DNA from: Gammaproteobacteria bacterium
GTDB lineage: Bacteria > Pseudomonadota > Gammaproteobacteria > Steroidobacterales > PWYM01
DNA: 64,000 bases
Assembly: GCA_007693855.1 (NCBI GenBank)
Contig: RECU01000034.1
Coordinates: 62,001-126,000 of the forward strand
Direction: 5' to 3'
Shown here: one piece after another, positions 38,473 through 48,529 of the stretch
Position numbering within the stretch: position 1 is the first letter of the stretch
Layout of the letters: every line of letters starts with the position of its first letter
Program-made: the position numbers and the translations under genes
The notes under the pieces: generated by a model
Seen by the model: only the letters and a program-made list of their open reading frames with translations
Database searches by the model: none
What the model was told of the DNA's origin: nothing

Positions 38473-39932
38473 CGGCACTGCATGCCGATACCCTGGCCGG
38501 GTTGGCCGCGCGGCTGGCCAGCGGCGAGTGTTCGAGCGTCGAACTCACCCGGCATTTTCTGGCGCGCATCGCGGTACACGACGCCGGGCTCAACTGCTTC
38601 GTGAGCGTGCTCGAGGCCCGCGCCCTGGCCCAGGCTGAGGCGGCGGATCGCCGGCGTGCGCGGGGTGAGGCCGGGCCGCTGACTGGCCTGCCCATCGCCC
38701 ACAAGGACATCTTCTGCGCCCGCGACACCCGGACCACCTGCGGCTCACGGATGCTCGAGCGTTTCGTCTCGCCTTACGACGCGGCTGTGGTGGAGCGGCT
38801 CGATGCCGCGGGTGTGGTGACGCTGGGCAAGACCAACATGGACGAGTTCGCCATGGGCTCGTCGAACGAAACCAGCTATTTCGGACCGGTGCGCAACCCC
38901 TGGGACCCTACCCGCGTGCCGGGTGGATCCTCGGGCGGCTCGGCCGCCGCGGTCGCTGCAGGTCTCGCGCCCGCCGCCACCGGCACCGACACGGGTGGTT
39001 CGATCCGCCAGCCTGCCGCGCTGACCGGCCTGACCGGCCTGAAACCCACCTATGGACGGGTCTCGCGCTGGGGCATGGTCGCGTTCGCCTCCAGCCTTGA
39101 CCAGGCGGGCACGCTGACGCGCAGTGCCGAGGACGCGGCGCTGCTGCTGGCGGCCATTGCCGGCGCCGATCGCCGGGACTCCACCAGTGTGGAGGCCGAG
39201 GTGCCGGATTACCACGCCGCCCTGGATGCCGGGCGCGGACGCCTGCGCATCGGCGTGCCGCGGGCCTTCTTCGACGACGGGCTGGAGGAGGCCGTCGCCG
39301 TGGCCGTCCGCGAGGCCCTGGCGGAATACGAGCGCCAGGGTGCTGAGCTCGTCGAGGTCGAACTGCCGAACCTGCATCTGTCGGTGCCGACCTACTATGT
39401 CGTCGCGCCCGCCGAGGCCTCCTCGAATCTGTCGCGGTTCGACGGGGTGCGCTTCGGTCATCGCTGCGAGGCGCCGCAGGATCTGCTCGATCTCTACGAG
39501 CGCAGCCGCGGCGAGGGCTTCGGCGCGGAGGTCAAGCGGCGCATCATGACCGGCACGTATGTGCTCTCGGCGGGGTATTACGACGCCTATTACCTCAAGG
39601 CCCAGCAGGTCCGCCAGTTGATCACCGCTGATTTCGCGCGCGCGTTCGAGCGCGTCGATCTGCTGATGGGCCCGACGACGCCGACGCCGGCCTTCGCACT
39701 CGGTGCGAAGACCGCCGATCCGGTGCAGATGTACCTCAACGACATCTACACGATCGGCGTCAACCTGGCCGGGCTGCCCGGCATCAGCATTCCCTGTGGC
39801 GAGGTGGCCGGTCTGCCGGTAGGTCTGCAGATCATCGCGCCGCATTTCGGCGAAGCGGCGTTGCTGGGCGCGGCGCACCGCTATCAGCAGGCCACCGACT
39901 GGCACCGCCGCCTGCCCGCGGCCTACGCCTGA
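38469..39932 (+). CDS. gatA: Asp/Glu-tRNA(Asn/Gln) amidotransferase subunit A
   Basis: 487 residues; the GTG start overlaps the gatC stop (GTGA). Amidase-signature family: the catalytic lysine is in [13 protein letters not shown], the cis-serine in [15 protein letters not shown] and the nucleophile serine in [14 protein letters not shown]. It releases ammonia from glutamine for GatB. Its presence suggests that Gln-tRNA and/or Asn-tRNA is made by the indirect route. Confidence 0.98.
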
Positions 39933-39942
39933 GGAGCCTGCC

Positions 39943-41376
39943 ATGCGCTGGGAAACGGTCATCGGCCTGGAGATTCACGCGCAGCTGTCGACCCGGAGCA
40001 AGATTTTCTCCGGCAGCGCCACCACCTACGGCGCCGCGCCGAACACCCAGGCGAGCCTGGTCGATCTCGGCTATCCGGGGGTGTTGCCAGTGCTCAACGC
40101 TGAAGTTGTCCGCATGGCCATCCGCTTCGGGCTGGCCACAGGCTGCAGCATTGCCCCGCGTTCGGTGTTCGCGCGCAAGAACTACTTCTATCCCGATCTG
40201 CCCAAGGGCTATCAGATCAGCCAGTATGAACTGCCCATCGTGCACGGCGGGTCGCTGGATATCGACCTCCCGGAGGGCAGCCGCAAGCGCATCGGCATCA
40301 CCCGTGCGCACCTCGAGGAAGATGCCGGCAAGAGCCTCCACGAGGACTTCCACGGCATGACCGGGATCGATCTGAACCGCGCCGGCACACCGCTGCTGGA
40401 GATCGTCTCCGAACCCGATCTGCGCTCGCCCGAGGAGGCGGTAGCCTACATGCGCCGTATCCACCAGCTGGTCCGCTGGCTGGGCATCTGCGACGGCAAC
40501 ATGCAGGAAGGCTCGTTCCGTTGCGACGCCAATGTCTCGATCCGGCCACATGGCGAGACGCGGCTGGGCACGCGCACCGAGCTGAAGAACCTGAATTCCT
40601 TCCGCTTCATCGACCGGGCGATTCGCCACGAGGTGGAGCGCCAGATCGAACTGGTGGAAGACGGTGGCCAGGTGGTGCAGGAGACCCGCCTGTACGATCC
40701 CGAACGTGACGTGACCCGGCCGATGCGCAGCAAGGAAGAGGCGAACGACTACCGCTATTTCCCCGATCCGGACCTGCTGCCGGTGATCATCGAACCGGCC
40801 ACCATCGAGGCCATTCGTGCCGGCCTGCCGGAACTGCCGACGGCCCGTCGCGAGCGTTTCGTCCACGCCTATGGCCTGTCGGACTATGACGCGGGCGTGC
40901 TGACGGCCAGCCGTGAACTCGCCGACTATTACGAAGCGGCCGTGGCGGCGGTGCCGGCGGCGGCCAAGCTGCTGGCAAACTGGACCATGGGCGAGCTGAC
41001 CGCGGCGCTGAAGCGCGACGCTGTGGAGATTGCCGACTCCCGCGTCGATGCGCGCGCCCTGGCCGGGCTGGTGGCGCGGATCCACGACGAGACCATCTCC
41101 GGCAAGATTGCCAAGGAGGTGTTCGAGGCCATGTGGGCCGGCGAGGGCGACGCCGACAGCGTCATCGAGGCGCGCGGCCTGAAGCAGATCACCGATACCG
41201 GCGCCCTCGAGGCGATCGTGGCCGAGGTGGTCGCGGCCCACCCTGGACAGGCGGCTGAATACCGAGCAGGCAAGCACAAGCTCATGGGCTTTTTTGTCGG
41301 TCAGGTGATGAAACGCACCCAAGGCAAGGCCAATCCCGCCCAGGTCAACGCGTTGATCAAGGCTGTGCTGGAATGA
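39943..41376 (+). CDS. gatB: Asp/Glu-tRNA(Asn/Gln) amidotransferase subunit B
   Basis: 477 residues. It activates the side chain of the misacylated tRNA with ATP and amidates it using ammonia from GatA. The N-terminal [18 protein letters not shown], the [14 protein letters not shown] motif, [12 protein letters not shown] and [20 protein letters not shown] are landmarks of the catalytic cradle. The C-terminal helical and YqeY-like tail (about 325-477) recognises tRNA. It overlaps hslO by four bases. Confidence 0.98.
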   Translation: MRWETVIGLEIHAQLSTRSKIFSGSATTYGAAPNTQASLVDLGYPGVLPVLNAEVVRMAIRFGLATGCSIAPRSVFARKNYFYPDLPKGYQISQYELPIVHGGSLDIDLPEGSRKRIGITRAHLEEDAGKSLHEDFHGMTGIDLNRAGTPLLEIVSEPDLRSPEEAVAYMRRIHQLVRWLGICDGNMQEGSFRCDANVSIRPHGETRLGTRTELKNLNSFRFIDRAIRHEVERQIELVEDGGQVVQETRLYDPERDVTRPMRSKEEANDYRYFPDPDLLPVIIEPATIEAIRAGLPELPTARRERFVHAYGLSDYDAGVLTASRELADYYEAAVAAVPAAAKLLANWTMGELTAALKRDAVEIADSRVDARALAGLVARIHDETISGKIAKEVFEAMWAGEGDADSVIEARGLKQITDTGALEAIVAEVVAAHPGQAAEYRAGKHKLMGFFVGQVMKRTQGKANPAQVNALIKAVLE

Positions 41377-42239
41377 GACAGGCCGACCAGGTGCGCGCCT
41401 TCCTGTTCGACGGTGCCGGCATTCGCGGTCGGCTGGTGCGCATCGACCAGACCTGGCGGGAGATGCTCGAGCGGCATGAGTACTCTCCCGATGTCGCCGC
41501 CCTGCTGGGGCAAGCCGCCGCCGCCGGCGTGCTGCTGGCCGACAACCTCAAGGGCCGTGGGGGTGTGCACGTGCAGATCCAGGGCGAGGGGGATGTGCGC
41601 CTGCTGCTGGTGCAGTGTGACCATGCCCTGAATTTGCGGGGGCTCGCGCGTGGCGAGCGCCTCGATGGTGAGGGTTCGATGCGCGAACTCCTGGGGGAGG
41701 GCCGCATGATGGTCACCGTCGATCCTGGCCCCGGTCAGGAGCGCTACCAGGGCATCGTGGCACTTGCCGGGGATTCGCTGGCCGATTCGCTGGAAGGGTA
41801 TTTCCGCGATTCCGCGCAGCTGCTCACCCGCCTGTGGCTTGGGGTCAGCGGCGGCAGCGCCGTCGGGCTGATGCTGCAGCGGCTGCCGGATGCGACCATC
41901 GACGAGGAAGACTGGCGCACGCTGGGCATGCTGGCCGACACGGTGCGTCTGGCCGAACTCGCCGAGTTACCGGCCGGCGAGCTGCTGCGCCGCCTGTTTG
42001 CCGGCTATGACATTCGTCTGTTCGATGCGCGTCCGATCGGCTACGACTGCCGCTGCACCAGCGAGCACCTTGACAACGTCATCCGGCTGCTCGGGCGCGA
42101 GGAGATCGAGGGCATCCTGGCCGAGCAGGGTGGCCTCGAGCTGACCTGCGAGTTCTGCAACAAGGCCTTCCAGTTCGCCCCTGAAGAGGCCCGCGCGGCG
42201 CTGGGCACCGAGGTGCCGGACAGCAGCACCCTGCACTGA
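41373..42239 (+). CDS. hslO: redox-regulated chaperonin Hsp33
   Basis: 288 residues; the ATG overlaps the gatB stop (ATGA). Under oxidative and unfolding stress Hsp33 loses zinc, forms disulfides and holds unfolding proteins. The zinc cysteines are all present: C226-x-C228 ([10 protein letters not shown]) and C259-x-x-C262 ([10 protein letters not shown]). The gatB coupling is unusual compared with E. coli. Last gene of this block; a strong hairpin overlaps its stop. Confidence 0.96.
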   Translation: MRQADQVRAFLFDGAGIRGRLVRIDQTWREMLERHEYSPDVAALLGQAAAAGVLLADNLKGRGGVHVQIQGEGDVRLLLVQCDHALNLRGLARGERLDGEGSMRELLGEGRMMVTVDPGPGQERYQGIVALAGDSLADSLEGYFRDSAQLLTRLWLGVSGGSAVGLMLQRLPDATIDEEDWRTLGMLADTVRLAELAELPAGELLRRLFAGYDIRLFDARPIGYDCRCTSEHLDNVIRLLGREEIEGILAEQGGLELTCEFCNKAFQFAPEEARAALGTEVPDSSTLH

Positions 42240-42277
42240 GCGGCGGATCGCGACAGCATCGTCGCGATCCGCCGCTC
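42238..42277. terminator. perfect 17-bp hairpin between convergent hslO and M14 peptidase genes
   Basis: The arm at 42238-42254 (GAGCGGCGGATCGCGAC) is exactly repeated inverted at 42261-42277, around a six-base loop AGCATC. It begins in the hslO stop codon and ends six bases before the stop of the opposing gene, so it is well placed as a two-way terminator. No T-run follows on either strand, so it may act by blocking 3' decay or through a non-classical mechanism. Confidence 0.65.
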
Positions 42278-42283
42278 GGGTCA

Positions 42284-44989
42284 TCAGCGGCGTGGCTGCG
42301 TCCGTGCTGGCGCCCGCAGCACGGCGTTGGCCAGCAGGATCTCCAGGCCATCGTGCATGGCCCGCCAGGTCGGATCGGCCGTGAACGCGATCATGTAGCC
42401 ACTGCCCAGCGACTCCAGCGCGATCACCGGCTTGAAGGCCAGCTGGTTGCGGTTCTCGGGCCAGACCGCCCCCGAGGCGACCAGCGCCTCCGGGGCCGCG
42501 AAGCTTACGGCGTTGACGCCCTGGTCGAGCCGCAGCGGCGAGTAGATCGCCGTGCCCTGGAACAGCACGTAGACGCTCTCGGCCGCGCCCGCGGTCAGCC
42601 AGTGCTCGGCGTCGACCTCGGCGCGGAGCAGGGCGCCGGCGACCGTGTCCGGCGGTGCCTTCGGGGGCTCGATCGCGGCCAGGTAGCCTGCGGCGTCGGC
42701 GATCCGGGTGCCGGGGACACTGGACGGTGCATCCTGCTTGTCATCAGCCCCGTCGGCCGGCTCTTCGCGCCAGGCGTCCTCGCGGCGTAGCGACATCAGG
42801 CCATGCTCGGGTTCGGCCAGGTAGCCCACCGCGCCGCCCAGGCCGATCAGCACGCCGCCCCGGCGGACCCAGCCGCGCAGGTCATCAGCCGCACCGCCGC
42901 CCAGCACCCCGGCGTAATCACCGCCCTGGGGCAGGATGATGACGTCGAAGCGATCGAGCGCCCGCCCGGCGAAACTATGGCCACGCAGCACCGTCACCGG
43001 CAGGTCGAAATGGCGCTCGAGGATGAAGCGCGTGGCGCCGGCCCCGGTGGGCGAGGTCGGGCGATCCCAGAGCAGGGCCACCCGCGGCGCCCGCAGGCGC
43101 GGCATCTTCGAGGAGCCGAAGTTCGGGCCTTCGGTGACCCAGCTGTCGTCGACACCCAGGACCTCTACCCCGGTCTCCCGGGCCAGCGTTTCGAGCAGAC
43201 TCGGCAGTTCGTCTGGATTGCCGGCTCGCGGGATGACCAGCGAACCGCCGGGCCAGCGGCGTCCCGCGGTCTCGAAGGCCTCATCGGCCGACTGCACGGT
43301 CAGGCCTGCGCGCAGCGCACGCGACAGGAACGCGGCGGCTTCACGCTCGCCCCAGGCGACCAGGAAGGCCACCCGGGCATCGGCGTTGTCGAGGCCACCC
43401 GGGCGTGGCGCGTCGGCCGCAACGGCCGTCAGCGACACGCGAGGCAGGGCGTTGCAGCGCTCGACCTCGAGGTTGCGCATCAGCGGTAGCGACCAGGCGG
43501 TGACGTCGTAGATTTCGTCGGGCAGTCCGCGCTCGCGCCGACGTTCCTGTTCCGCCATGAAATCGCGCTCGATGTCGATCTGGCGGTCCAGCAGCACCCG
43601 CACCAGGCGCGAGGCCGGTTGGGCCAGGTCGATGACGTAACTGCCGCGCGCATATTCCGTGTTGCAGGCGCGGAAGTCGGCGTCGGCGCGGCTGACGTCC
43701 ACCCGCTGGCTGGCCAGCAGCCGGGCCAGACGATCCGCGCCCGCCTGGTCGCGTTGGCTGGGCAGCAGGACATAGCGGCCTTCGGCCGCGCGCCGGCCGG
43801 TGTCGATGGCGCTGACGTGGTAGTCGTAGAAGTCGGTGAGCCAGCGCGCGCGGTCGCGGGCCACCGTCTCGATGGTGGCGAGCGAGGCGACCGACTGGTT
43901 CCAGATGGTTTCGGCGAAACTCAGGCGCTCGCCGTTGCTGCGCCGCGCGACCAGGCCACGTGCCGAACCCTGCTCATAGGTCATGCCTGCGGCGCCGAAG
44001 TAATGCGGCCAGCCGTCGCCATAGCCGGGATAGAACAGGTCGAAGATCTCGCGGGTGAAATACTCGATGCCGAAGCGGTCGAACCATGCGGCGTTGTTGC
44101 GGCCGATCGCCTCGCGCAGGCGCGCCTGGGCAGGCGTCAACAGGGGGTTGGTGGGCGCTGCCGCCGGTGGGAAGAAATACGTCTGGTCGGTGCCCATCTC
44201 GTGCACGTCGGCGACCACGACCGGCAGCCACTCCAGCATGGCTTGGGTGTGGGCGCGGGTCTCCGGCTGGGTCTGCGCGAACCAGTCGCGGTTGAGGTCG
44301 AACACATAGTGATTGAAGCGCCCACCGGGCCAGGGCTGATCCCGCTCGGCCGAGCCCGGATCATCGTCGGCTTCCAGCCCGCGGGCGGACACGGTGGAGG
44401 CGATGAAGCGCTCGCGGCCATCGGGGTTCTGCAGTGGATTGAGAATCACCACGGTCTCGTCGAGGATCTGCGTGACGCGTTCGTCGCCGCGGGCCGCCAG
44501 CAGGTGGTAGGCGACATAGAGTGCCGCATCGGTGGTGCTGATCTCATCACCATGCACCGCGTAGGCCAGCCACACCGGCGCTGGCAGGTCGTCGATCAGG
44601 CGCTGCGCCGCGGCACGATCGGTCTGTCGTGGATCCCCCAGGCGCTGCATGCCGGCCTGGATCTCGTCGAGGCGCGCCATGTTGCGCTCGCTGGTGATCA
44701 CCGCCAGCACCAGGTCCCGCCCCTGCCAGCTCTGGCCGATACGCACCAGGCGCAGTCGTTCCGGTGCCGCCGCCTCCAGCGCTTCCAGGTAGGCCAGCAT
44801 GTCGCGATGGTCGACGAGCTCTTCGCCGAGCGCAAAGCCGGTCACGCGCTCCAGCGCGGGGATCGCGGGGTCGTAGTCCGCGTCTGGCCAGGCCACCATC
44901 GGCTCACCGCGCGGTAGCGACGGCGGGTCAGCGAGGGCGGGGGTCCATGCGGCGAAGATCAGGCACAGGGCCAGCAGCAGACGAAACAT
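42284..44989 (-). CDS. M14-family zinc carboxypeptidase, secreted
   Basis: 901 residues with a signal peptide ending near TPALA; ATG preceded by GGAG. The zinc ligands of the peptidase domain appear as H146-x-x-E149 (AVHGDEIS) and H263 (DVHEMGTDQ). NPLQNPDGRERF and LNRDWF are substrate-site motifs. The catalytic glutamate is probably in the YEQGSARG stretch near 348. The C-terminal 400 residues include a class-I-amidotransferase-like region (FDVIILPQGGDYAGVLGG). Large bacterial M14 proteins of this layout are common in marine bacteria, with unknown peptide substrates. It lies 50 bases after ggt and may share its transcript. Confidence 0.88.
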   Translation of the reverse strand: MFRLLLALCLIFAAWTPALADPPSLPRGEPMVAWPDADYDPAIPALERVTGFALGEELVDHRDMLAYLEALEAAAPERLRLVRIGQSWQGRDLVLAVITSERNMARLDEIQAGMQRLGDPRQTDRAAAQRLIDDLPAPVWLAYAVHGDEISTTDAALYVAYHLLAARGDERVTQILDETVVILNPLQNPDGRERFIASTVSARGLEADDDPGSAERDQPWPGGRFNHYVFDLNRDWFAQTQPETRAHTQAMLEWLPVVVADVHEMGTDQTYFFPPAAAPTNPLLTPAQARLREAIGRNNAAWFDRFGIEYFTREIFDLFYPGYGDGWPHYFGAAGMTYEQGSARGLVARRSNGERLSFAETIWNQSVASLATIETVARDRARWLTDFYDYHVSAIDTGRRAAEGRYVLLPSQRDQAGADRLARLLASQRVDVSRADADFRACNTEYARGSYVIDLAQPASRLVRVLLDRQIDIERDFMAEQERRRERGLPDEIYDVTAWSLPLMRNLEVERCNALPRVSLTAVAADAPRPGGLDNADARVAFLVAWGEREAAAFLSRALRAGLTVQSADEAFETAGRRWPGGSLVIPRAGNPDELPSLLETLARETGVEVLGVDDSWVTEGPNFGSSKMPRLRAPRVALLWDRPTSPTGAGATRFILERHFDLPVTVLRGHSFAGRALDRFDVIILPQGGDYAGVLGGGAADDLRGWVRRGGVLIGLGGAVGYLAEPEHGLMSLRREDAWREEPADGADDKQDAPSSVPGTRIADAAGYLAAIEPPKAPPDTVAGALLRAEVDAEHWLTAGAAESVYVLFQGTAIYSPLRLDQGVNAVSFAAPEALVASGAVWPENRNQLAFKPVIALESLGSGYMIAFTADPTWRAMHDGLEILLANAVLRAPARTQPRR

Positions 44990-45039
44990 GCAGGGTCTCC
45001 GTGGTGTGGGTCGGACCTGGGTCCGCTAGTGTGCCACGC

Positions 45040-46782
45040 TCAGGGCAGGCGGACTTCGCGCCAGATGCCCTCGCGGCGGATATCGGCGGCACCTTCCAGC
45101 GTGCCGTCAGCGTGGAACACTACGCCATGCAAGCCGGATTCCTCGCCACGGCCGGGGGTCACCGTGACGCCCAGCTCGGCGAGCGCCTCGAGCAGCGACG
45201 GTTCGAAGCGCGCGGCCTCACCGAAGAAGTTCTCGCCGACGGCCACCAGATTCGGCAGGTCGAAGGCCGCCTGCAGTGACAAGTCCCAGGCCAGCAGCCC
45301 GACCAGTGCCTTGGCGTTGTAGACCAGGATCGCCGAGCCGCCCGGAGAGCCCAGCGCGGCGGCCAGCCGTCCGTCGGCGTCGAACACCAGCACCGGCGAC
45401 ATCGACGAGCGGGGCCGCTTGCCCGGCGCCACCGCGTTGGCCACCGCCTGGCCATCGATCTCCGGGCGGAAGGAGAAGTCGGTGAGCTGGTTGTTCAGGA
45501 AAAACCCCTCGACCGTCCGACCCGAACCGAACAGCGATTCCACCGAGGTCGTGCTGGTGGCCACATTACCCTCGCCGTCGACGATGACGTAGTGGCTGGT
45601 GCCGGTGGTGACGGCCGCGGCCTGCGCCGCCCCCGGTGCGAACCCGGGCGGCTGCCCCGGCGCGGGTGTGCTGCCCGCACGCTCGCCGATCAGCGCGGCA
45701 CGCTCAGCCACATAGGCCTCGTCGAGCAGCTCGTATACCGGCACCTCCACGAACGCCGGATCGGCGATGTAGCGGTCACGGTCGGCGTACATCAGTCGGC
45801 TGGCCTCGGCGAACAGCAACCACGCTCGCGGATCTTCCGGGCCCAGGTCGGCGATGTCCGTGCGCTCGAGAATTGCCAGCATCTGCAGCAGCGACACGGC
45901 GCTCGACGGCGGGGCGGGCACGCACACGGTGTGCGCCAGAAAACCACCGCAGACCGGCTCGCCGATGGCCGGCTGGTAGGCGTCGAAGTCGGCCTGCGCG
46001 AGCGTGCCCGGCAGGGGGTCGGCGGCGGTGCGCGCGATGATGGCGGTCGACAGGGGCGGTTCCAGCAGTGCACGCGGACCGCGCTCGGCCAACTGGCGTA
46101 CCGCGCCGGCGAAGGCCGGATTGCGGAAGTGATCGTCCGCCTGCAGGGTCTCGCCCTCCGCGGTCGTGAACAGGGCACGCGCATCGGGCAGGTTGGGCTG
46201 CGGCCAGCGGCTGTTGGCGAAACGCGCCAGGCGCTGCGGGGTCGGGAAGCCCTCCTCGGCGGTGCTGATCACCTCGTCGAACAGTGTTGCCCACGCCAGG
46301 CGTCCGTGGCGCTCGTGCACGGCGCCGAGCATCGGCATGACACCGGGGACGCCGGTCGCCCGGCCGCCGGTGATCGCTTCCACGAACCCCAGCGGTTCGC
46401 CGTCCTCGTCGAGGAACATGTCGGCCCGGGCGCCCGCCGGCGCGGTCTCGCGGCCGTCGAACGCGGTGGTCTCGCCGGTGGCCGCATCGTAGTACAGCAG
46501 AAAGGCGCCGCCGGCGATGCCGGAGCTCTGCGGTTCGACCAGGCTCAGCATCGTCTGTACCGCCACCGCGGCGTCTGCTGCACTGCCACCTCGTTCGAGC
46601 ACGGCCACGCCGGCCTCCACCGCGAGCGGGTGGGCGGCTGTTACCCCCGCCACGCGGGACGGGGTCGCCGGGCCGGCCGTCGATGCTGCCGGGTCGGTGG
46701 CCACCGGTGGGGTGTCGGCGGGCTGGCAGGCCACCAGCAGGATGACAGCGATGGGCAGGGCGGCACGCGTAAAGCTCGGCAT
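45040..46782 (-). CDS. ggt: gamma-glutamyltransferase / glutathione hydrolase, lipoprotein
   Basis: About 580 residues from the ATG at 46782. This start has GGAGAG upstream and gives a lipoprotein signal (ILLVAC, cysteine at 19); a TTG five codons earlier is rejected. The proenzyme autocleaves before a threonine; the expected site is TTGTSHYVIVDGEGN, where T-S-H replaces the usual T-T-H. The glycine-rich loop GGSAADAAVAVQ is present, as is PRSSMSPVLVFD with the paired serines. It splits glutathione and other gamma-glutamyl peptides outside the cytoplasm; membrane anchoring by lipid is less usual than the soluble periplasmic form. The M14 peptidase next to it may process the products. Confidence 0.92.
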   Translation of the reverse strand: MPSFTRAALPIAVILLVACQPADTPPVATDPAASTAGPATPSRVAGVTAAHPLAVEAGVAVLERGGSAADAAVAVQTMLSLVEPQSSGIAGGAFLLYYDAATGETTAFDGRETAPAGARADMFLDEDGEPLGFVEAITGGRATGVPGVMPMLGAVHERHGRLAWATLFDEVISTAEEGFPTPQRLARFANSRWPQPNLPDARALFTTAEGETLQADDHFRNPAFAGAVRQLAERGPRALLEPPLSTAIIARTAADPLPGTLAQADFDAYQPAIGEPVCGGFLAHTVCVPAPPSSAVSLLQMLAILERTDIADLGPEDPRAWLLFAEASRLMYADRDRYIADPAFVEVPVYELLDEAYVAERAALIGERAGSTPAPGQPPGFAPGAAQAAAVTTGTSHYVIVDGEGNVATSTTSVESLFGSGRTVEGFFLNNQLTDFSFRPEIDGQAVANAVAPGKRPRSSMSPVLVFDADGRLAAALGSPGGSAILVYNAKALVGLLAWDLSLQAAFDLPNLVAVGENFFGEAARFEPSLLEALAELGVTVTPGRGEESGLHGVVFHADGTLEGAADIRREGIWREVRLP

Positions 46783-47016
46783 TCGACTCTCCAGCAATAC
46801 TGCAGGCGACGGGCGGCCCGGCCCGCGCGCCCGAGGGCATCAAAAAAGGGTGGAAATACAGATGGGTAGCGGAAGTATCCTGTCGCACCCCGGTGAGGGT
46901 CAAGTCGCTGGCCGCGCGGTTACGGGCTGAGCGGCGCTATCATGAGGCCTGTCGCACACCGTGCGCCCCGCCCGCCACCGCTTCTGCCGCCGGGGCTGCC
47001 TTACCGGAGAACAGGC

Positions 47017-47634
47017 ATGCGTCACGCGCGGCTTGGGTTTACGGGGTGGATGCTGCTGTGGCTGGCGATCATGCTGCCGGAGGTGGGTCCGCAGAATTTC
47101 TTCTGGCTGTGTAACGCCGCGAAGTTCGTTCTGCTGCTCGCGCTGTGGACCAACAACCGGCTGCTGGTGTCCAGCCAGGCTGGCACGGTGGTGCTGGTGG
47201 GGGCTGGCTGGACTCTGGATGTTGCGGTCGGCGTGATCGCCGGCGGTTCGGTGACGGGACTGACCGCTTATATGTTCGAAGACCAGCTGTCGCTGCCGAT
47301 GCGCCTGACTTCGCTGTATCACGTGGCGCTGCCAGTGCTGGTGCTCTGGTTGCTCTGGCGCTGGGGCTACGACCGGCGCGGCTGGTGGCTGCAGTGTCTG
47401 TTCGGGACGGCGCTGGTGGCAGGGGGGTGGCTGCTGACCGAACCTCGTCGCAACATCAACCTGGCGTTCCAGCCGGAGCTTGTCGGCTGGGAGGTGCTCG
47501 CAGGCGCCCCCTGGCTGTTGCTCCTGCTGGTCGCCTATCCACTGGTGATCTACCTGCCCGGTCATTGGCTGCTCGCCAGGCTGTTTGCCGAGCGTCCGGC
47601 TGACCCGGCGGGCGCCATGAAGCCTGGGCGTTAG
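47017..47634 (+). CDS. unknown integral membrane protein
   Basis: 205 residues from the ATG at 47017 with GGAG upstream; an earlier in-frame ATG at 46942 gives a Pro/Arg-rich, non-conserved extension. Five or six hydrophobic segments are visible (for example WMLLWLAIMLPEVG, GTVVLVGAGWTLDVAVGVIA, VALPVLVLWLLW, APWLLLLLVAYPLVIYLPGH). The NFFWLCNAAKF stretch and the tryptophan-rich loops are notable. I do not recognise a family with confidence. It is divergent from ggt across about 230 bp that hold an A-run at 46841-46846 but nothing else I can name. Its stop overlaps that of the converging next gene. Confidence 0.75.
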   Translation: MRHARLGFTGWMLLWLAIMLPEVGPQNFFWLCNAAKFVLLLALWTNNRLLVSSQAGTVVLVGAGWTLDVAVGVIAGGSVTGLTAYMFEDQLSLPMRLTSLYHVALPVLVLWLLWRWGYDRRGWWLQCLFGTALVAGGWLLTEPRRNINLAFQPELVGWEVLAGAPWLLLLLVAYPLVIYLPGHWLLARLFAERPADPAGAMKPGR

Positions 47635-48500
47635 TCGCGCTCCGCCCATTTGCGCTCGAAGGCCCAGACTTCCTCGAAGCCGATCAGCGAGCACAGTTCG
47701 CGGAAATCATAGAGTTCAGCGTCTGCTGCCGTGCAGCTGCCGGTGGCCTGCAGCGCCTGCAGGCTCCGCCGGTAGGCGGCGGCTGCGGCGAGACTGGTCA
47801 TGGCCGGAAAAATGGCGCAGGCGAAGCCGATCTCGGCGAGCGTGTCGGCGGGCAGGATCGGGGTGACCCCGCCATGGGCCATGTTGGCCAGCATCGGGGT
47901 CTCGAGGGCTGAACAGCAGCGGCGCATCTCTTCCTCGTCGTGCAGGGCCTCGGGGAACAGGATGTCGGCGCCGGCCTCGGCGTAGAGTTCCAGGCGCCTG
48001 AGCATGCTGTCCAGCCCCTCACCCTGGCGGGCGTCGGAGCGCGCGATGACCAGGAAGTGCCGGTCATCCTCGCGCGCGTCGCAGGCCACACGGATCTTGC
48101 GGGCCATCTCCTCGGCCGGGATGAGGCGCTTGCCCGGCGTATGGCCGCATTTCTTGGGGAATTCCTGGTCCTCGATCTGGATCGCACTGACGCCGGCGGC
48201 TTCATAACCGCGCACCGTGTGGGCGACGTTCAGCAGTCCGCCGAAGCCGGTGTCGGCATCGGCGATGACGACCGCGCCCGACACCTGCACCAGGGTGCTC
48301 ATACGCTCGAGCATCTGGGTGTAGGTGACCAGTCCCACGTCGGGCAGACCGGTGCTCGAGGCGGTCAGCCAGTAGCCCGAGCCGTACAGCGTGTCGAAGC
48401 CCAGGCTGCGGGCGACATGGGCTGCCAGCATGTCCGGCACGCCGGGGGCAATGAAGAATTCCCCGGCGTCGAGCCGGTCGCGGAGCAGTGAGTTGGCCAT
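47631..48500 (-). CDS. isocitrate lyase / PEP mutase superfamily enzyme
   Basis: 289 residues from the ATG at 48500, with AGGAG about six bases upstream. A TIM-barrel enzyme: the metal-binding D81-A-D83-T-G-F-G87 and the catalytic-loop motif K116-K-C-G-H120 are intact. C118 is the general acid/base typical of isocitrate and 2-methylisocitrate lyases rather than PEP mutases. The sequence is closest in feel to the short oxaloacetate decarboxylase / 2,3-dimethylmalate lyase / carboxyphosphonate mutase-like group, and the substrate is uncertain. It is 29 bases downstream of the EamA transporter, so transport and catabolism of a carboxylate is a reasonable guess. Confidence 0.88.
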   Translation of the reverse strand: MANSLLRDRLDAGEFFIAPGVPDMLAAHVARSLGFDTLYGSGYWLTASSTGLPDVGLVTYTQMLERMSTLVQVSGAVVIADADTGFGGLLNVAHTVRGYEAAGVSAIQIEDQEFPKKCGHTPGKRLIPAEEMARKIRVACDAREDDRHFLVIARSDARQGEGLDSMLRRLELYAEAGADILFPEALHDEEEMRRCCSALETPMLANMAHGGVTPILPADTLAEIGFACAIFPAMTSLAAAAAYRRSLQALQATGSCTAADAELYDFRELCSLIGFEEVWAFERKWAERD

Positions 48501-48529
48501 CGGGTCTCCTTTACGGCGGGCCTGCCCGC

